Shown: piece by piece, positions 17,986-26,824 of the stretch | Position numbering within the stretch: the first letter of the stretch is position 1 | Layout of the letters: the number at the start of each line of letters is the position of its first letter | NCBI RefSeq assembly: GCF_014207845.1 | Contig: NZ_JACHLC010000002.1 | Location: forward strand, 581,633 to 645,632 | Direction of reading: 5' to 3' | Source: Chryseobacterium shigense | Lineage (GTDB): Bacteria > Bacteroidota > Bacteroidia > Flavobacteriales > Weeksellaceae | Length of the DNA: 64,000 nucleotides | Translations under genes and position numbers: made by a program | Notes under the pieces: generated by a model | What the model was told of the DNA's origin: nothing | The model's input: the letters and a program-made list of their open reading frames with translations, nothing else | Database searches by the model: none

Positions 17986-18840
17986 ATGGGATTTTTGCTG
18001 AGATTATTTTCGAAGAATGCTCTTTTTGTCTTCTTTATATTCCTGCAGATTGTTGCTCTGGTTCTGATATTCTCTAAAAATGCCATGCAGAAATCATGGA
18101 TAGCCGGCCAATCCGCTGCGCTGAATTCATGGGTTTCAGGCTATATTGATGAAGGAGTTTCCTATCTGAAACTGAAACAGATCAATGAAGACCTTGTGGC
18201 GCAGAACAAGTCCCTGATGACTCAGCTGTATGGTAAGGAAGGAGCAAAAAATCCTGTATTCAGAAAAGTTCATGATACATTGGGAGGCGGTCAGATCTAC
18301 ACCTTTGTAGATGGTGAGATCGTATTCAACAGTATCAACAGAAGAAATAATTACTTTACCATCAACCGTGGCCGCAGAGACGGTGTTTTCCCTCAGATGG
18401 GGGTAATGGCGCCTAAAGGGATTGCGGGAATTGTAATTAACTCAACAGACAGTTACGCTTTGGTTCAGTCAGTATTAAGTGTAAATACAATCAGAATTAA
18501 TGCTTCCCTTAAAAATTCCGGATATTTCGGAACATTAACATGGAATGGAGATAATTCCAGGGTGATGCACCTTGCAGATATTCCCAAATATGTTGCTTTG
18601 AAGATTGGTGACACCGTTGTAACAGACGGAAAATCAGCTATTTTCCCTAAAGGTGTAACGATTGGGACTATTGCAGGATATTCAGTAGATAATAAAACAG
18701 GTTTTTGGGATATTTCAGTAGAACTCAGTGAGAAAATGGGTGCTTTAAGCAAAGTATTCGTTGTGAAGAATCTTAAAAAAGCTGAAGTACAGAGAATTCA
18801 GGATACATTACAGGCCGTAATAAAAAAAGAAAATGATTAG
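17986..18840 (+). CDS. mreC: Rod-shape determining protein MreC
   Basis: A 284-residue bitopic inner-membrane protein. One N-terminal membrane segment (about residues 11-30) is followed by a short coiled region (LKLKQINEDLVAQN) and the periplasmic beta-barrel domain, with NYFTINRGRRDGVFPQMGVM and KGIAGIV as family landmarks. MreC links MreB filaments to the PBP2-RodA synthase. The stop codon overlaps the mreD start by 8 bases. Confidence 0.93.
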   Translation: MGFLLRLFSKNALFVFFIFLQIVALVLIFSKNAMQKSWIAGQSAALNSWVSGYIDEGVSYLKLKQINEDLVAQNKSLMTQLYGKEGAKNPVFRKVHDTLGGGQIYTFVDGEIVFNSINRRNNYFTINRGRRDGVFPQMGVMAPKGIAGIVINSTDSYALVQSVLSVNTIRINASLKNSGYFGTLTWNGDNSRVMHLADIPKYVALKIGDTVVTDGKSAIFPKGVTIGTIAGYSVDNKTGFWDISVELSEKMGALSKVFVVKNLKKAEVQRIQDTLQAVIKKEND

Positions 18841-19339
18841 CAGGACTTTATTTACCGATATATTGATCATGATCTTCCTGGTTGCATTACAGATTTTTGT
18901 ACTGAACAGGATTACTATTTTCGGAAAATATACACCGGTTCTTTACCCGGTGTTTGTCATGTTTTATCCTTTCTTCAGAAATAAATTTCAATTTTTAGCT
19001 TTAAGCTTTTTAATAGGGCTTTCTGTAGACGGGTTCCTCAACACATGGGGAATCAATGCTTTTGCAACAACACTCATTGCGTATTTCAGAACATTGATCT
19101 TCAGAACTTCCACAGATACTTCCACCGATTTTTTCTCTTTTCAGTCCCTTCAGTGGGCGCAGTTTTTACTGTTCCTTTTTTCAAGTATCTTCCTGCACCA
19201 GCTTTTAGTGCAGTACATCGAATTCTTTAAATTTAGCCGTTTTTTCGAAATATTACTTAATGTAGTGATAACAAGTATAATTTCCTTTATATTTATAGTT
19301 ATTTACGCATTAATATTTAAAATCAAACAAAAAGTTTGA
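18833..19339 (+). CDS. mreD: Rod-shape determining protein MreD
   Basis: A 168-residue hydrophobic protein with about five membrane segments, overlapping mreC by 8 bases at its start and mrdA by 4 bases at its end. MreD sequences diverge fast, so the call rests on size, topology, the GLSVDGFLNTWGINAFATTLIAY segment (abridged: GLSVDGFLNTWG), and its place between mreC and mrdA. It stabilises the MreC-PBP2 complex in the inner membrane. Confidence 0.85.
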   Translation: MISRTLFTDILIMIFLVALQIFVLNRITIFGKYTPVLYPVFVMFYPFFRNKFQFLALSFLIGLSVDGFLNTWGINAFATTLIAYFRTLIFRTSTDTSTDFFSFQSLQWAQFLLFLFSSIFLHQLLVQYIEFFKFSRFFEILLNVVITSIISFIFIVIYALIFKIKQKV

Positions 19340-21342
19340 ACACACGTTATTTAAAAATCTTTTCTATCCTCGCAGTAATCGCTCTTATTTTTGTGGCGAG
19401 GCTTGCTTATTTACAGCTGTTTACAGACCGTTATGCATTAAATGCTGCGAATACATCCATTAAAATCGAATACGTTATCCCTCAGAGAGGAGTGGTTTTC
19501 GACAGGAACGGAAAAATCCTTGTAGGAAACCAGCCTGCTTACGAAATATCCTTTACCCAGGCCTTAATGAAGCCGGATTTTGATACCATTGGTTTTTGTA
19601 ATCTGATGCAGATCAGCAAACCGGATTTTATAAAAAAGATTAATATTATCAAAAAAGAAAAATATTATTCAAAGCTGACTCCTATGACCTTTTTAAAGGA
19701 CCTCAGCAGAGAAGATATTGCCAGGGTGCAGGAAATCATTTTCAAATATCCTGCATTCAGTATTGTTTCCAGGCCTCAGCGTCAGTATGAAGTGGGAACT
19801 TCCGGAAACCTTTTAGGATATACCAGTGAAGTAAACGAGAGAGAAATTAAAAAAGACTCAGCCTATTATCTTCCTGGCGATTTTATCGGGAAAACCGGTG
19901 TTGAAAAATCCTATGAAAAAGATCTTCGGGGTATAAAAGGAATGAAGTATATCCAGAAAGATATCAAACTTCGAAATATTGGATCTTATAAAAACGGATC
20001 ACTGGACAAAGATGTTGTTACCGGTAAAGATATTACCCTGACAATTGATTATGATCTCCAAAGAATTGCAGAAGAAATGCTGGTCGACAAACATGGAGCA
20101 ATTGTAGCAATAGACCCGAATAATGGAGAAATTCTGACTATGGCAACAGGCCCGGATATTGATCCGAATTTATTTACGGGACCATACAAATCAAAAAACC
20201 TTTACGCCTTATCAAAAGATACCCTATACGAGAATAAGCCAACCTTTGACAGATCTGTTCAGGCAGCTTATCCTCCGGGTTCCACCTTCAAACTGCTTAC
20301 CGCTCTTGCAGGAATGCAGATGGGAGTAATGGATGAAAATACCGTTTTCCCTTGTGGAGGAGGCTTTTATTATAAAGGTTTAAGAATTAAAGGGCACGGC
20401 GGGGCAGATCCGCTTATTCCCGCCATCCAGGTTTCCAGCAACTGTTATTTCTCCCATGCATTTATCGCCATTATGAATAAATACCCGGGAGATCCTTCCA
20501 GAGGTGTAGATGAATGGAAAAAGATCATGAGCAGCTTCGGAGTAGGAGAATACCTGAATAATGATATTGCAGTAGGTTCGCCGGGAAGAATTCCTACAGG
20601 GAAATTCTACGAAAAAAGAAGCGGTAAAAAGAACTGGAGTACAGATTATACAATGAACGGTTCCATTTTTAACGGAATGGGGCAGGGAGATGTTTTGGTA
20701 ACTCCTCTTCAGTTGGCAAACTATGTTGCAGCCATTGCCAATAAAGGCTGGTTCTATACTCCGCATATCGTTAAATCTATTGATGGCAAACCTAATCCTG
20801 ATCCGAGATTTAAAACAAAGCATAAAACCCTTGTAGACCCTAAACATTTCGAGCCCGTGCTGAAAGGGATGGAAGCCGTGGTGTTAAGAGGTACAGCAAG
20901 AAGCTTGAAATCCAATGATTTTACCCAGCTTGCAAAAACCGGTACCGCACAGGTTCCCCAGGGAAAAGATAACTCTATCTTCGTGCTGATTGCTCCTGCG
21001 GACAAGCCAAGAATTGTGGTTGCGGCAGTAATGGAGCATGCAGGATTTGGGGCAACATGGGCAGGGCCAGCCTGTACCGTGATCGCTGAAAAATATATAA
21101 CCGGTGACCTGAAGAGAGAAAACCTCTACAAAAAAATGACCGGAGCCAGCTTTATGCCGGAGTACAAAAGACAATGGATTGCAGATCTGAAGCGTAAAGG
21201 ACTTTACAAAGACCCTAAAGCAGATTCAGCAACGCTGAAAAGAAAACAGGACAGCCTGAACTTTATCAAAGAGCAGAAAGCAAAACTGCAGAAAAAAATA
21301 GAAGAAGAAACAAAGAACAACGCTAAAAAAGTAAAGCCATGA
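19336..21342 (+). CDS. mrdA: Penicillin-binding protein 2 (elongasome transpeptidase)
   Basis: A 668-residue class B PBP that cross-links peptidoglycan during elongation with RodA. One N-terminal membrane segment (residues about 6-25) is followed by a dimerisation region (QRGVVFDRNGKIL). The transpeptidase domain shows SxxK as PPGSTFKLLTAL near residue 317, SxN as SSNCYF, and KTGTAQ near residue 537. The C-terminal 50 residues are charged and coiled. The start appears to be TTG at 19336, sharing TTGA with the mreD stop; the membrane anchor begins right after it, so no later ATG would work. Confidence 0.94.
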   Translation: MNTRYLKIFSILAVIALIFVARLAYLQLFTDRYALNAANTSIKIEYVIPQRGVVFDRNGKILVGNQPAYEISFTQALMKPDFDTIGFCNLMQISKPDFIKKINIIKKEKYYSKLTPMTFLKDLSREDIARVQEIIFKYPAFSIVSRPQRQYEVGTSGNLLGYTSEVNEREIKKDSAYYLPGDFIGKTGVEKSYEKDLRGIKGMKYIQKDIKLRNIGSYKNGSLDKDVVTGKDITLTIDYDLQRIAEEMLVDKHGAIVAIDPNNGEILTMATGPDIDPNLFTGPYKSKNLYALSKDTLYENKPTFDRSVQAAYPPGSTFKLLTALAGMQMGVMDENTVFPCGGGFYYKGLRIKGHGGADPLIPAIQVSSNCYFSHAFIAIMNKYPGDPSRGVDEWKKIMSSFGVGEYLNNDIAVGSPGRIPTGKFYEKRSGKKNWSTDYTMNGSIFNGMGQGDVLVTPLQLANYVAAIANKGWFYTPHIVKSIDGKPNPDPRFKTKHKTLVDPKHFEPVLKGMEAVVLRGTARSLKSNDFTQLAKTGTAQVPQGKDNSIFVLIAPADKPRIVVAAVMEHAGFGATWAGPACTVIAEKYITGDLKRENLYKKMTGASFMPEYKRQWIADLKRKGLYKDPKADSATLKRKQDSLNFIKEQKAKLQKKIEEETKNNAKKVKP

Positions 21343-22568
21343 AGTGGGCAGAAGGAATAGATAAACTAGGTCTTGGGCTGTATTTTATGCTTTGCATTTT
21401 TGCTATTGCAAATATTTACAGTGTTGATCAGAAATTAGGGGAAAAACAATTGATTTTCTTCTGTATCTCTTTATTTGTAGGACTGGTGATATTCGTTGGA
21501 AGAAGTAAATTCTTCGAAAATATGTCCGGTATTATTTATATTGGTGGAGTTTTGCTTCTGGTTGGGTTATTTCCGTTCGGGAAAGAGATTCTCGGTCAGA
21601 AAAACTGGTATAAATTCGGAAGCTTTACCATGCAGCCTGTTGAATTTGCCAAAATAGGAACAGCCCTGATGCTCGCCAATTATGTTTCCGGACCGGATTT
21701 TAATCTGAAAGTTAGAAAATCACTCTGGACAGCTTTAGCCATTATCGGGATTCCGGCAGTAGTTGTTCTGGCAATTCCTGATGTAGGTTCCATGCTTGTA
21801 TTTATTGCATTCTTTATTGCTTTATACAGGGAAGGTTTAAGCGGTCTTTTATTTGGTGTGGGATTCGTCTTTGCGGCTGTTTTTCTGGTCTCTCTTGCCG
21901 TACCGCCATTGTATGTGGCATTAACGGTTGTTGTCATTGCCGGCGTTTTAATCGCTCTGAATTATCACAGAATGTCCTGGGATGTTATTTCTATTTCAGG
22001 AATTGCGGGATCAGTTCTTTTGCTTTGTGGTTTGGCTTTCGGTTCACCATATGTATTAGAGAAGCTTCCAAAACACCAGAGAGAAAGAATTGAGGTTCTT
22101 TACAAAGGAGAAAAAGCATTCAGAGATACCTCCGGTTACAATTTATTATATTCAAAAACAGCTATAGGATCAGGCGGACTTTTAGGAAAAGGATACCGTG
22201 AGGGGTCAGTGACACAGGGAAAATTCGTTCCAGAGCAGGAAACCGATTATATTTTCTGTACCGTAGGTGAAGAGTGGGGATTTTTAGGAAGTGCCATTCT
22301 TGTCTTATGTTACATGGTTTACATCGGAAGAATCTACTACCTCGCAGAACAGCAGAAATCTACATTTAACAGGGTATTTGGATATTGCTTTGCTTCCATC
22401 CTTATGATGCACTTTACCATCAATTTAGGGATGGTTATGGGGCTTTTTCCAACCGTAGGTATTCCGCTTCCTTATTTCAGTTACGGAGGAAGCTCGCTCC
22501 TTGCTTTTTCTATGATGACTTTTATTTTCTTTAAGCTGAATTATTCTGATAAGAATAGCCTGGTTTAA
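21339..22568 (+). CDS. rodA: Peptidoglycan glycosyltransferase RodA (SEDS family)
   Basis: A 409-residue polytopic SEDS protein with about ten membrane segments that polymerises lipid II as partner of PBP2. Visible motifs include KNWYKFGSFTMQPVEFAKIG (catalytic-loop region), YNLLYSKTAIGSGGLLGKGY, FVPEQETDYIF, and GIPLPYFSYGGSSLLA near the C-terminus. The ATG overlaps the mrdA stop (ATGA), so the two are translated together. It is the last gene of the rod operon. Confidence 0.95.
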   Translation: MKWAEGIDKLGLGLYFMLCIFAIANIYSVDQKLGEKQLIFFCISLFVGLVIFVGRSKFFENMSGIIYIGGVLLLVGLFPFGKEILGQKNWYKFGSFTMQPVEFAKIGTALMLANYVSGPDFNLKVRKSLWTALAIIGIPAVVVLAIPDVGSMLVFIAFFIALYREGLSGLLFGVGFVFAAVFLVSLAVPPLYVALTVVVIAGVLIALNYHRMSWDVISISGIAGSVLLLCGLAFGSPYVLEKLPKHQRERIEVLYKGEKAFRDTSGYNLLYSKTAIGSGGLLGKGYREGSVTQGKFVPEQETDYIFCTVGEEWGFLGSAILVLCYMVYIGRIYYLAEQQKSTFNRVFGYCFASILMMHFTINLGMVMGLFPTVGIPLPYFSYGGSSLLAFSMMTFIFFKLNYSDKNSLV

Positions 22569-22636
22569 TAAAAGCGGACCGCATCAAAAAATCTCAGTTT
22601 TAACCGGAGAAAATTCCATTTAAATCATAAAATAAT

Positions 22637-23209
22637 ATGAAAGAAGCATACACTGTGGATGGAAATTTTGAAAACACAGACTTTTCCCACCTCGCAAAAG
22701 GCGAATACGAGAACTGTACATTTAGGAATTGTAACTTTGAATATGCAGATCTCTCAGGTTTCAGCTTTACAGATTGCGAATTCCTGGGGTGCAATTTGAG
22801 TATGGTAAAACTGCTTAAAACAGCTTTCAGAAATACTGTTTTCAAGGAATGCAAGATGCTGGGCATACAGTTCAGCGAATGCAATCCGTTCGGGCTTTCC
22901 TTTACATTTGAAGAATGTTTGCTGAATAATTCAGTCTTTTACAAAACCTCAGCCAGGAAAACCCTCTTCAAAAATTCCAAATTAATTGAGACTGATTTTT
23001 CTGAATCTGATTTATCAGGTTCGGTATTTTCAGGCTGCGATCTTTCTGGTGCTGTTTTCGATCAGACAAACCTTGAAAAAGCAGATTTCAGGACTTCTTT
23101 CAGTTATTCTATAGACCCTTCGTTAAATAGGCTTAAAAAGGCCAGATTTTCAATCTCGGAAGTTTATGGATTGCTTTATAAGCTGGATATCGAAATCGAC
23201 AGGGGTTAG
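22637..23209 (+). CDS. Pentapeptide-repeat protein
   Basis: A 190-residue protein made almost entirely of pentapeptide repeats of the A(D/N)LxF type, for example ENCTFRNCNFEYADLSGFSF and ESDLSGSVFSGCDLSGAVF (each abridged from longer runs). The fold is a right-handed four-sided beta helix. Some relatives mimic DNA and protect DNA gyrase (Qnr, MfpA), but there is no sequence evidence that this one does. It has no signal peptide. It lies 68 bases after rodA and converges on the NlpC/P60 gene, with a hairpin between. Confidence 0.87.
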   Translation: MKEAYTVDGNFENTDFSHLAKGEYENCTFRNCNFEYADLSGFSFTDCEFLGCNLSMVKLLKTAFRNTVFKECKMLGIQFSECNPFGLSFTFEECLLNNSVFYKTSARKTLFKNSKLIETDFSESDLSGSVFSGCDLSGAVFDQTNLEKADFRTSFSYSIDPSLNRLKKARFSISEVYGLLYKLDIEIDRG

Positions 23210-23232
23210 AAGCCGGAAATTTGTGGTGAAAA

Positions 23233-23260
23233 ATAAAAAAACCATCAGATTCCTGATGGC
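23233..23260 (-). terminator. Terminator of the NlpC/P60 gene
   Basis: Read on the minus strand, the stem CCATCAG / CTGATGG is followed by a run of seven T residues, as expected for a terminator about 28 bases after the stop at 23288. On the plus strand the following bases are only moderately T-rich. Confidence 0.7.
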
Positions 23261-23287
23261 TTCATTATTTAAATCAATTATTTAAAA

Positions 23288-23998
23288 TTAAAAATTTGTC
23301 GCTGCGGATGGAGTAGAAGCTGCTAAATTGTTGTAAGCTTCTCCGTTTTCGTTGATCACTCTTTTGGCAAACCTGAATTTCGGTCCCCAGTAAGAATCAT
23401 TCAGCGATGAGATCATTACCCCTTTAGAAGTGGCTGCATGGATGAATTTGATTTCACCTTCTTCAGTAACACTTTCTACGATACCTACGTGAGAGATTCT
23501 TCTTCCGTGAGAAAAGAAAATTAAATCTCCTTTCTGAAGCTCACTTTTATCAATACTTTCACCCTCTTGAGCCTGAGAAGCTGCTACTCTTGGTAAGCTA
23601 AGCCCTGCTGCTGCCCCGAATACGGAAAGAACGAAAGCTGAACAATCAATACCTCTTCTTGTCATTCCTCCGTATCTGTATGGAGTTCCAAGGTATGTTT
23701 CAGCTTCTGTTAGGATATTGTCGATCGTTTTATTGTATTTGACTGCCTTTGCAATCTCGGAATTTTTAATAGCTTTTTTCGCGTTGGCGATAGATGCTGC
23801 CTTTTCAGCCAGAAAAGAATCGATAAGTCTTTGCTTATCCTGCTCCATTTTCTTGTTGTCAATAGAAGCTAGTTTGGCATCTGTTTTGTATTCTTTAGCG
23901 TAAGTTGCTGGTTGTGAAACTACATAATTTGTAGCGCAAGATTGGATAGAAACTGTAGACACTAAAGCAACTAAATAAAACAAAACTCTTTTCTTCAT
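23288..23998 (-). CDS. NlpC/P60-family cell-wall hydrolase lipoprotein
   Basis: A 236-residue lipoprotein. The signal peptide ends at a lipobox (VSIQSC, cysteine about residue 21). A charged helical linker (residues about 40-100) precedes the NlpC/P60 papain-like domain: YLGTPYRYGG, catalytic cysteine in RRGIDCSAFV, catalytic histidine in RISHVGIVE, and the third polar residue in FIHAAT. The family cleaves peptide stems of peptidoglycan, usually gamma-D-glutamyl-diamino acid bonds. The ATG at 23998 gives the signal peptide and lies downstream of a TACTTTTG box at 24049. A longer in-frame extension begins upstream of that promoter and is rejected. Confidence 0.9.
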   Translation of the reverse strand: MKKRVLFYLVALVSTVSIQSCATNYVVSQPATYAKEYKTDAKLASIDNKKMEQDKQRLIDSFLAEKAASIANAKKAIKNSEIAKAVKYNKTIDNILTEAETYLGTPYRYGGMTRRGIDCSAFVLSVFGAAAGLSLPRVAASQAQEGESIDKSELQKGDLIFFSHGRRISHVGIVESVTEEGEIKFIHAATSKGVMISSLNDSYWGPKFRFAKRVINENGEAYNNLAASTPSAATNF

Positions 23999-24048
23999 AT
24001 ATATTTGATTATCCGTGTTAAAAGGAATATTTATTTTCAAAAGCATTA

Positions 24049-24056
24049 CAAAAGTA
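24049..24056 (-). promoter_or_regulatory. -7 box of the NlpC/P60 gene promoter
   Basis: Minus strand TACTTTTG (TAnnTTTG), 50 bases upstream of the start at 23998. Confidence 0.55.
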
Positions 24057-24148
24057 GAGATTCCGAGTAAAAGACCCCTGATATGATTATTGTCAGGTTC
24101 TTTATTTAACACATTTTAACATATTATTTAAGTATGTTAAAGAAAAAC

Positions 24149-24190
24149 AAACCGCAACCGCCTATTTTTGGTGAGTGTGCGGTTTTTTTT
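24149..24190. terminator. Probable bidirectional terminator
   Basis: Arms AAACCGCA and TGCGGTTT enclose a loop of about 21 bases. Eight T residues follow on the plus strand, and a T-rich stretch follows on the minus strand. It separates glnN from the NlpC/P60 gene. Confidence 0.6.
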
Positions 24191-24280
24191 ATTAAGATTC
24201 TTTAACATAATGAGTGGTTTTTCCTTTGTTAATGGGATTTCGTTATTTAAAACTCCACTTTTCACTGCTGTTAATAAAAC

Positions 24281-24308
24281 AAAAAAACTCCCCGGAAAAC
24301 CGGAGAGC
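24281..24308 (-). terminator. Terminator of glnN
   Basis: On the minus strand CTCTCCGG-TTTT-CCGGGGAG (one G-T pair) is followed by seven T residues. It starts 27 bases beyond the glnN stop codon. Confidence 0.8.
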
Positions 24309-24334
24309 TTAACTAATATGGAACTTTACAGATG

Positions 24335-26530
24335 TTATTTTGTAAATAACATTTCTCTATATTTAGTCATTGGCCAAAGTTCATCATCAACCATCATCTC
24401 AAGATCATCAGAAGCTTCTCTGATTCCTTCAAATAACGGAATTACTTTGCTGCAGTAAGCTTCTGCCTGCTTTTGACTATCTGATACAGCCTTGGCTGCT
24501 TCTCTTGCTTTGATAAGACCTTCAACACCTAATTTGATCTTGGAAACATTTTCAGAAATATTGGTGATCAGGCTCATTTGTTCTTTCGCCAATGTTTTGA
24601 ATTCTTTATCCCCGAATATTTCTTTAAGACCTTTTACGTTCTCGATCAGTCTGTTCTGGTAATTTAAAGCAGAAGGAATGATGTGGTTTCTTGCGATATC
24701 GCTTAAAACTCTTGCTTCAATATCTATAACAGTTGAATATTTTTCTAATTTGATCTCATTTCTTGCCTCTACTTCTCTGTGGGTAAATACTCCGATTTCT
24801 TCATAAAGATCAAGGAATTTTTTATCCATTTCCTGCTTAAGGGCTTCAGGAGTGGTTTTTAAGTTATTCAAACCTCTCTTTTTGGCTTCTTTAGCCCAGT
24901 CGTCAGAATATCCGTCACCTTCAAACATAATGTTTTTACACTGCTTGATGTATTCTCTCAATACATTGAAGATTGCTTCATCTTTCTTAAGACCGGTTTC
25001 AATTAAAGCATCAACTTCTTTTTTGAAGTCGTTTAATTGTTTTGCAGCAATCGTGTTCATTACAGTCATGGATTCTGCACAGTTTGCAGAAGAACCTACC
25101 GCTCTGATCTCGAATTTATTTCCTGTAAATGCAAATGGAGAAGTTCTGTTTCTGTCGGTATTATCCAGAAGAATTTCAGGAATTTTTCCAACCACATTCA
25201 GTTTAAGATCTGTTTTTTCGTCCGGAGAAAGTTTTCCTTCAGTTACTTTTTCCAGCTCTTCCAATACTCTGAACAACTGGCTTCCGATGAATACGGAAAT
25301 AATTGCCGGAGGAGCTTCATTGGCACCCAGTCTGTGGTCATTGCTTGCAGAGGCGATGCTTGCTCTTAAAAGATCGGCATATTCATAAACAGCTTTAATG
25401 GTGTTCACGAAGAACGTTAAAAACTGTAGGTTTTTCTTAGGATTTTTCCCGGGGCTTAATAGGTTTTCCCCTGTATCTGTTGCTAGAGACCAGTTGTTAT
25501 GCTTTCCGCTTCCGTTTACTCCCGCGAACGGTTTTTCATGGAATAAAATATGGAAATGGTGTTTGTGAGCAATTCTCGCCATGATGTCCATCAACAAAGA
25601 GTTGTGGTCTACGGCAACGTTTACTTCTTCAAACATCGGAGCAAGCTCGAACTGGTTAGGGGCTACCTCATTATGTCTTGTTGTTACAGGAATTCCCAGC
25701 TTCATGCATTCAATTTCCAGCTCTTTCATGAAGTTCATTACCCTTGTAGGAATGGAACCGAAATAATGGTCGTCCAATTGCTGTCCTTTTGCGGGAGAAT
25801 GTCCCAACAAAGTTTTACCTGTTAATACAAGATCCGGGCGGGATTGGTATAATGCTGAATCAACTAAGAAATATTCCTGCTCCCAACCTAAAGTAGGGGT
25901 TACTTTTGTTACGTTTTTGTCAAAATACTGCATTACATTGGTTGCAGCTTCATCTACAGCATTCAAAGCTCTTAAAAGAGGTGCTTTATAATCTAAAGTT
26001 TCTCCTGTGTAAGAAATGAAGATAGAAGGAATACACAGGGTAGTTCCCATAATGAATGCAGGGGAAGTAGGGTCCCATGCTGTATAACCTCTCGCTTCAA
26101 AAGTGTTTCTGATACCACCGTTCGGGAAAGAAGAGGCATCCGGCTCCTGTTGGATCAATAAGTTTCCGCTGAATCTCTCGATTGCTCTTCCTCCTTCAAT
26201 TGGAGTGAAGAAAGAATCATGCTTTTCTGCGGTAGTTCCTGTCAATGGCTGAAACCAGTGAGTGTAATGCGTTACTCCTTTACTCATTGCCCAGTCTTTC
26301 ATGGCTACAGCCACCTGGTCTGCAATGTGTCTTTGGATTTTAGTTCCTTTTTTCATTGCATCCAAAATAGACTGGAATGCTTCTTTTGTTAGATATTCTC
26401 TCATGGTTTCTTCTGAGAAAACATTCTGACAGAATAATTCTGACAGTTTTCCGGGAACCTCAACGGAATTATCTCTTCTGAAGTCCTTAAATGGTAAAGT
26501 TTCTAACGCTTTGAATCTTAAAGTTGACAT
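24335..26530 (-). CDS. glnN: Glutamine synthetase type III
   Basis: A 731-residue GSIII enzyme (ATP + glutamate + ammonia to glutamine), much longer than GSI/GSII and typical of Bacteroidetes. The GSIII N-terminal extension contains THYTHWFQPLTG. The catalytic core has WEQEYFLVD, the ATP-site block GVNGSGKHNNWSL, and RNRTSPFAFTGNKFEIRAVG with conserved glutamate and arginine. The C-terminal GSIII region is helical. The promoter is a TAAATTTG at 26553, with a near-perfect palindrome 26 bases further upstream that may be an operator. It is monocistronic and ends at a terminator. Confidence 0.96.
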   Translation of the reverse strand: MSTLRFKALETLPFKDFRRDNSVEVPGKLSELFCQNVFSEETMREYLTKEAFQSILDAMKKGTKIQRHIADQVAVAMKDWAMSKGVTHYTHWFQPLTGTTAEKHDSFFTPIEGGRAIERFSGNLLIQQEPDASSFPNGGIRNTFEARGYTAWDPTSPAFIMGTTLCIPSIFISYTGETLDYKAPLLRALNAVDEAATNVMQYFDKNVTKVTPTLGWEQEYFLVDSALYQSRPDLVLTGKTLLGHSPAKGQQLDDHYFGSIPTRVMNFMKELEIECMKLGIPVTTRHNEVAPNQFELAPMFEEVNVAVDHNSLLMDIMARIAHKHHFHILFHEKPFAGVNGSGKHNNWSLATDTGENLLSPGKNPKKNLQFLTFFVNTIKAVYEYADLLRASIASASNDHRLGANEAPPAIISVFIGSQLFRVLEELEKVTEGKLSPDEKTDLKLNVVGKIPEILLDNTDRNRTSPFAFTGNKFEIRAVGSSANCAESMTVMNTIAAKQLNDFKKEVDALIETGLKKDEAIFNVLREYIKQCKNIMFEGDGYSDDWAKEAKKRGLNNLKTTPEALKQEMDKKFLDLYEEIGVFTHREVEARNEIKLEKYSTVIDIEARVLSDIARNHIIPSALNYQNRLIENVKGLKEIFGDKEFKTLAKEQMSLITNISENVSKIKLGVEGLIKAREAAKAVSDSQKQAEAYCSKVIPLFEGIREASDDLEMMVDDELWPMTKYREMLFTK

Positions 26531-26552
26531 AATAAGGTTAATTTTTACAGGG

Positions 26553-26560
26553 CAAATTTA
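26553..26560 (-). promoter_or_regulatory. -7 box of the glnN promoter
   Basis: Minus strand TAAATTTG, 22 bases upstream of the glnN ATG. Confidence 0.58.
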
Positions 26561-26586
26561 CAAAAAAAATGAATTGAAAATGTTTT

Positions 26587-26607
26587 ACCCCTTAAAATTT
26601 TAGGGGT
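26587..26607. promoter_or_regulatory. Palindrome upstream of glnN, possible operator
   Basis: A 21-bp dyad with arms ACCCCT and AGGGGT around an A/T core that is itself nearly symmetric (TAAAATTTT). It ends 26 bp upstream of the glnN -7 box, a usual position for a regulator site overlapping or just above the -33 element. G/C-rich arms stand out in an A/T-rich spacer. The 294-base glnN/26825 interval holds only this, the two promoters, and otherwise featureless DNA. Confidence 0.45.
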
Positions 26608-26801
26608 GTTTTGAAAAATATTTAAAATCAAACAGGGGTTTAGCGTTTTTGATAGGGGACTGACTGATGTTGTAAGCTAATACTTCAGCCCTATCATAGC
26701 CTTATGAATGCGTAATGCAATGTTGTAACACTACAAATCTAAAGATATAAATTTAAACTGCTTGTTAAAAGATACTTAAAATAAGTTGAGCGGAGATTTT
26801 G

Positions 26802-26809
26802 TATATTTG
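26802..26809 (+). promoter_or_regulatory. -7 box upstream of the 26825 gene
   Basis: TATATTTG matches TAnnTTTG and lies 15 bases before the ATG at 26825. It rules out the in-frame start further upstream at 26786. Confidence 0.58.
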
Positions 26810-26824
26810 TGTGAAATTTATTTT

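Noticed and set aside
24852..25388. A 178-codon plus-strand ORF opposite glnN
   Set aside because: It lies wholly within glnN on the other strand, is serine/leucine-rich in the way antisense frames of A/T-rich genes are, and has no promoter or homologous motif.
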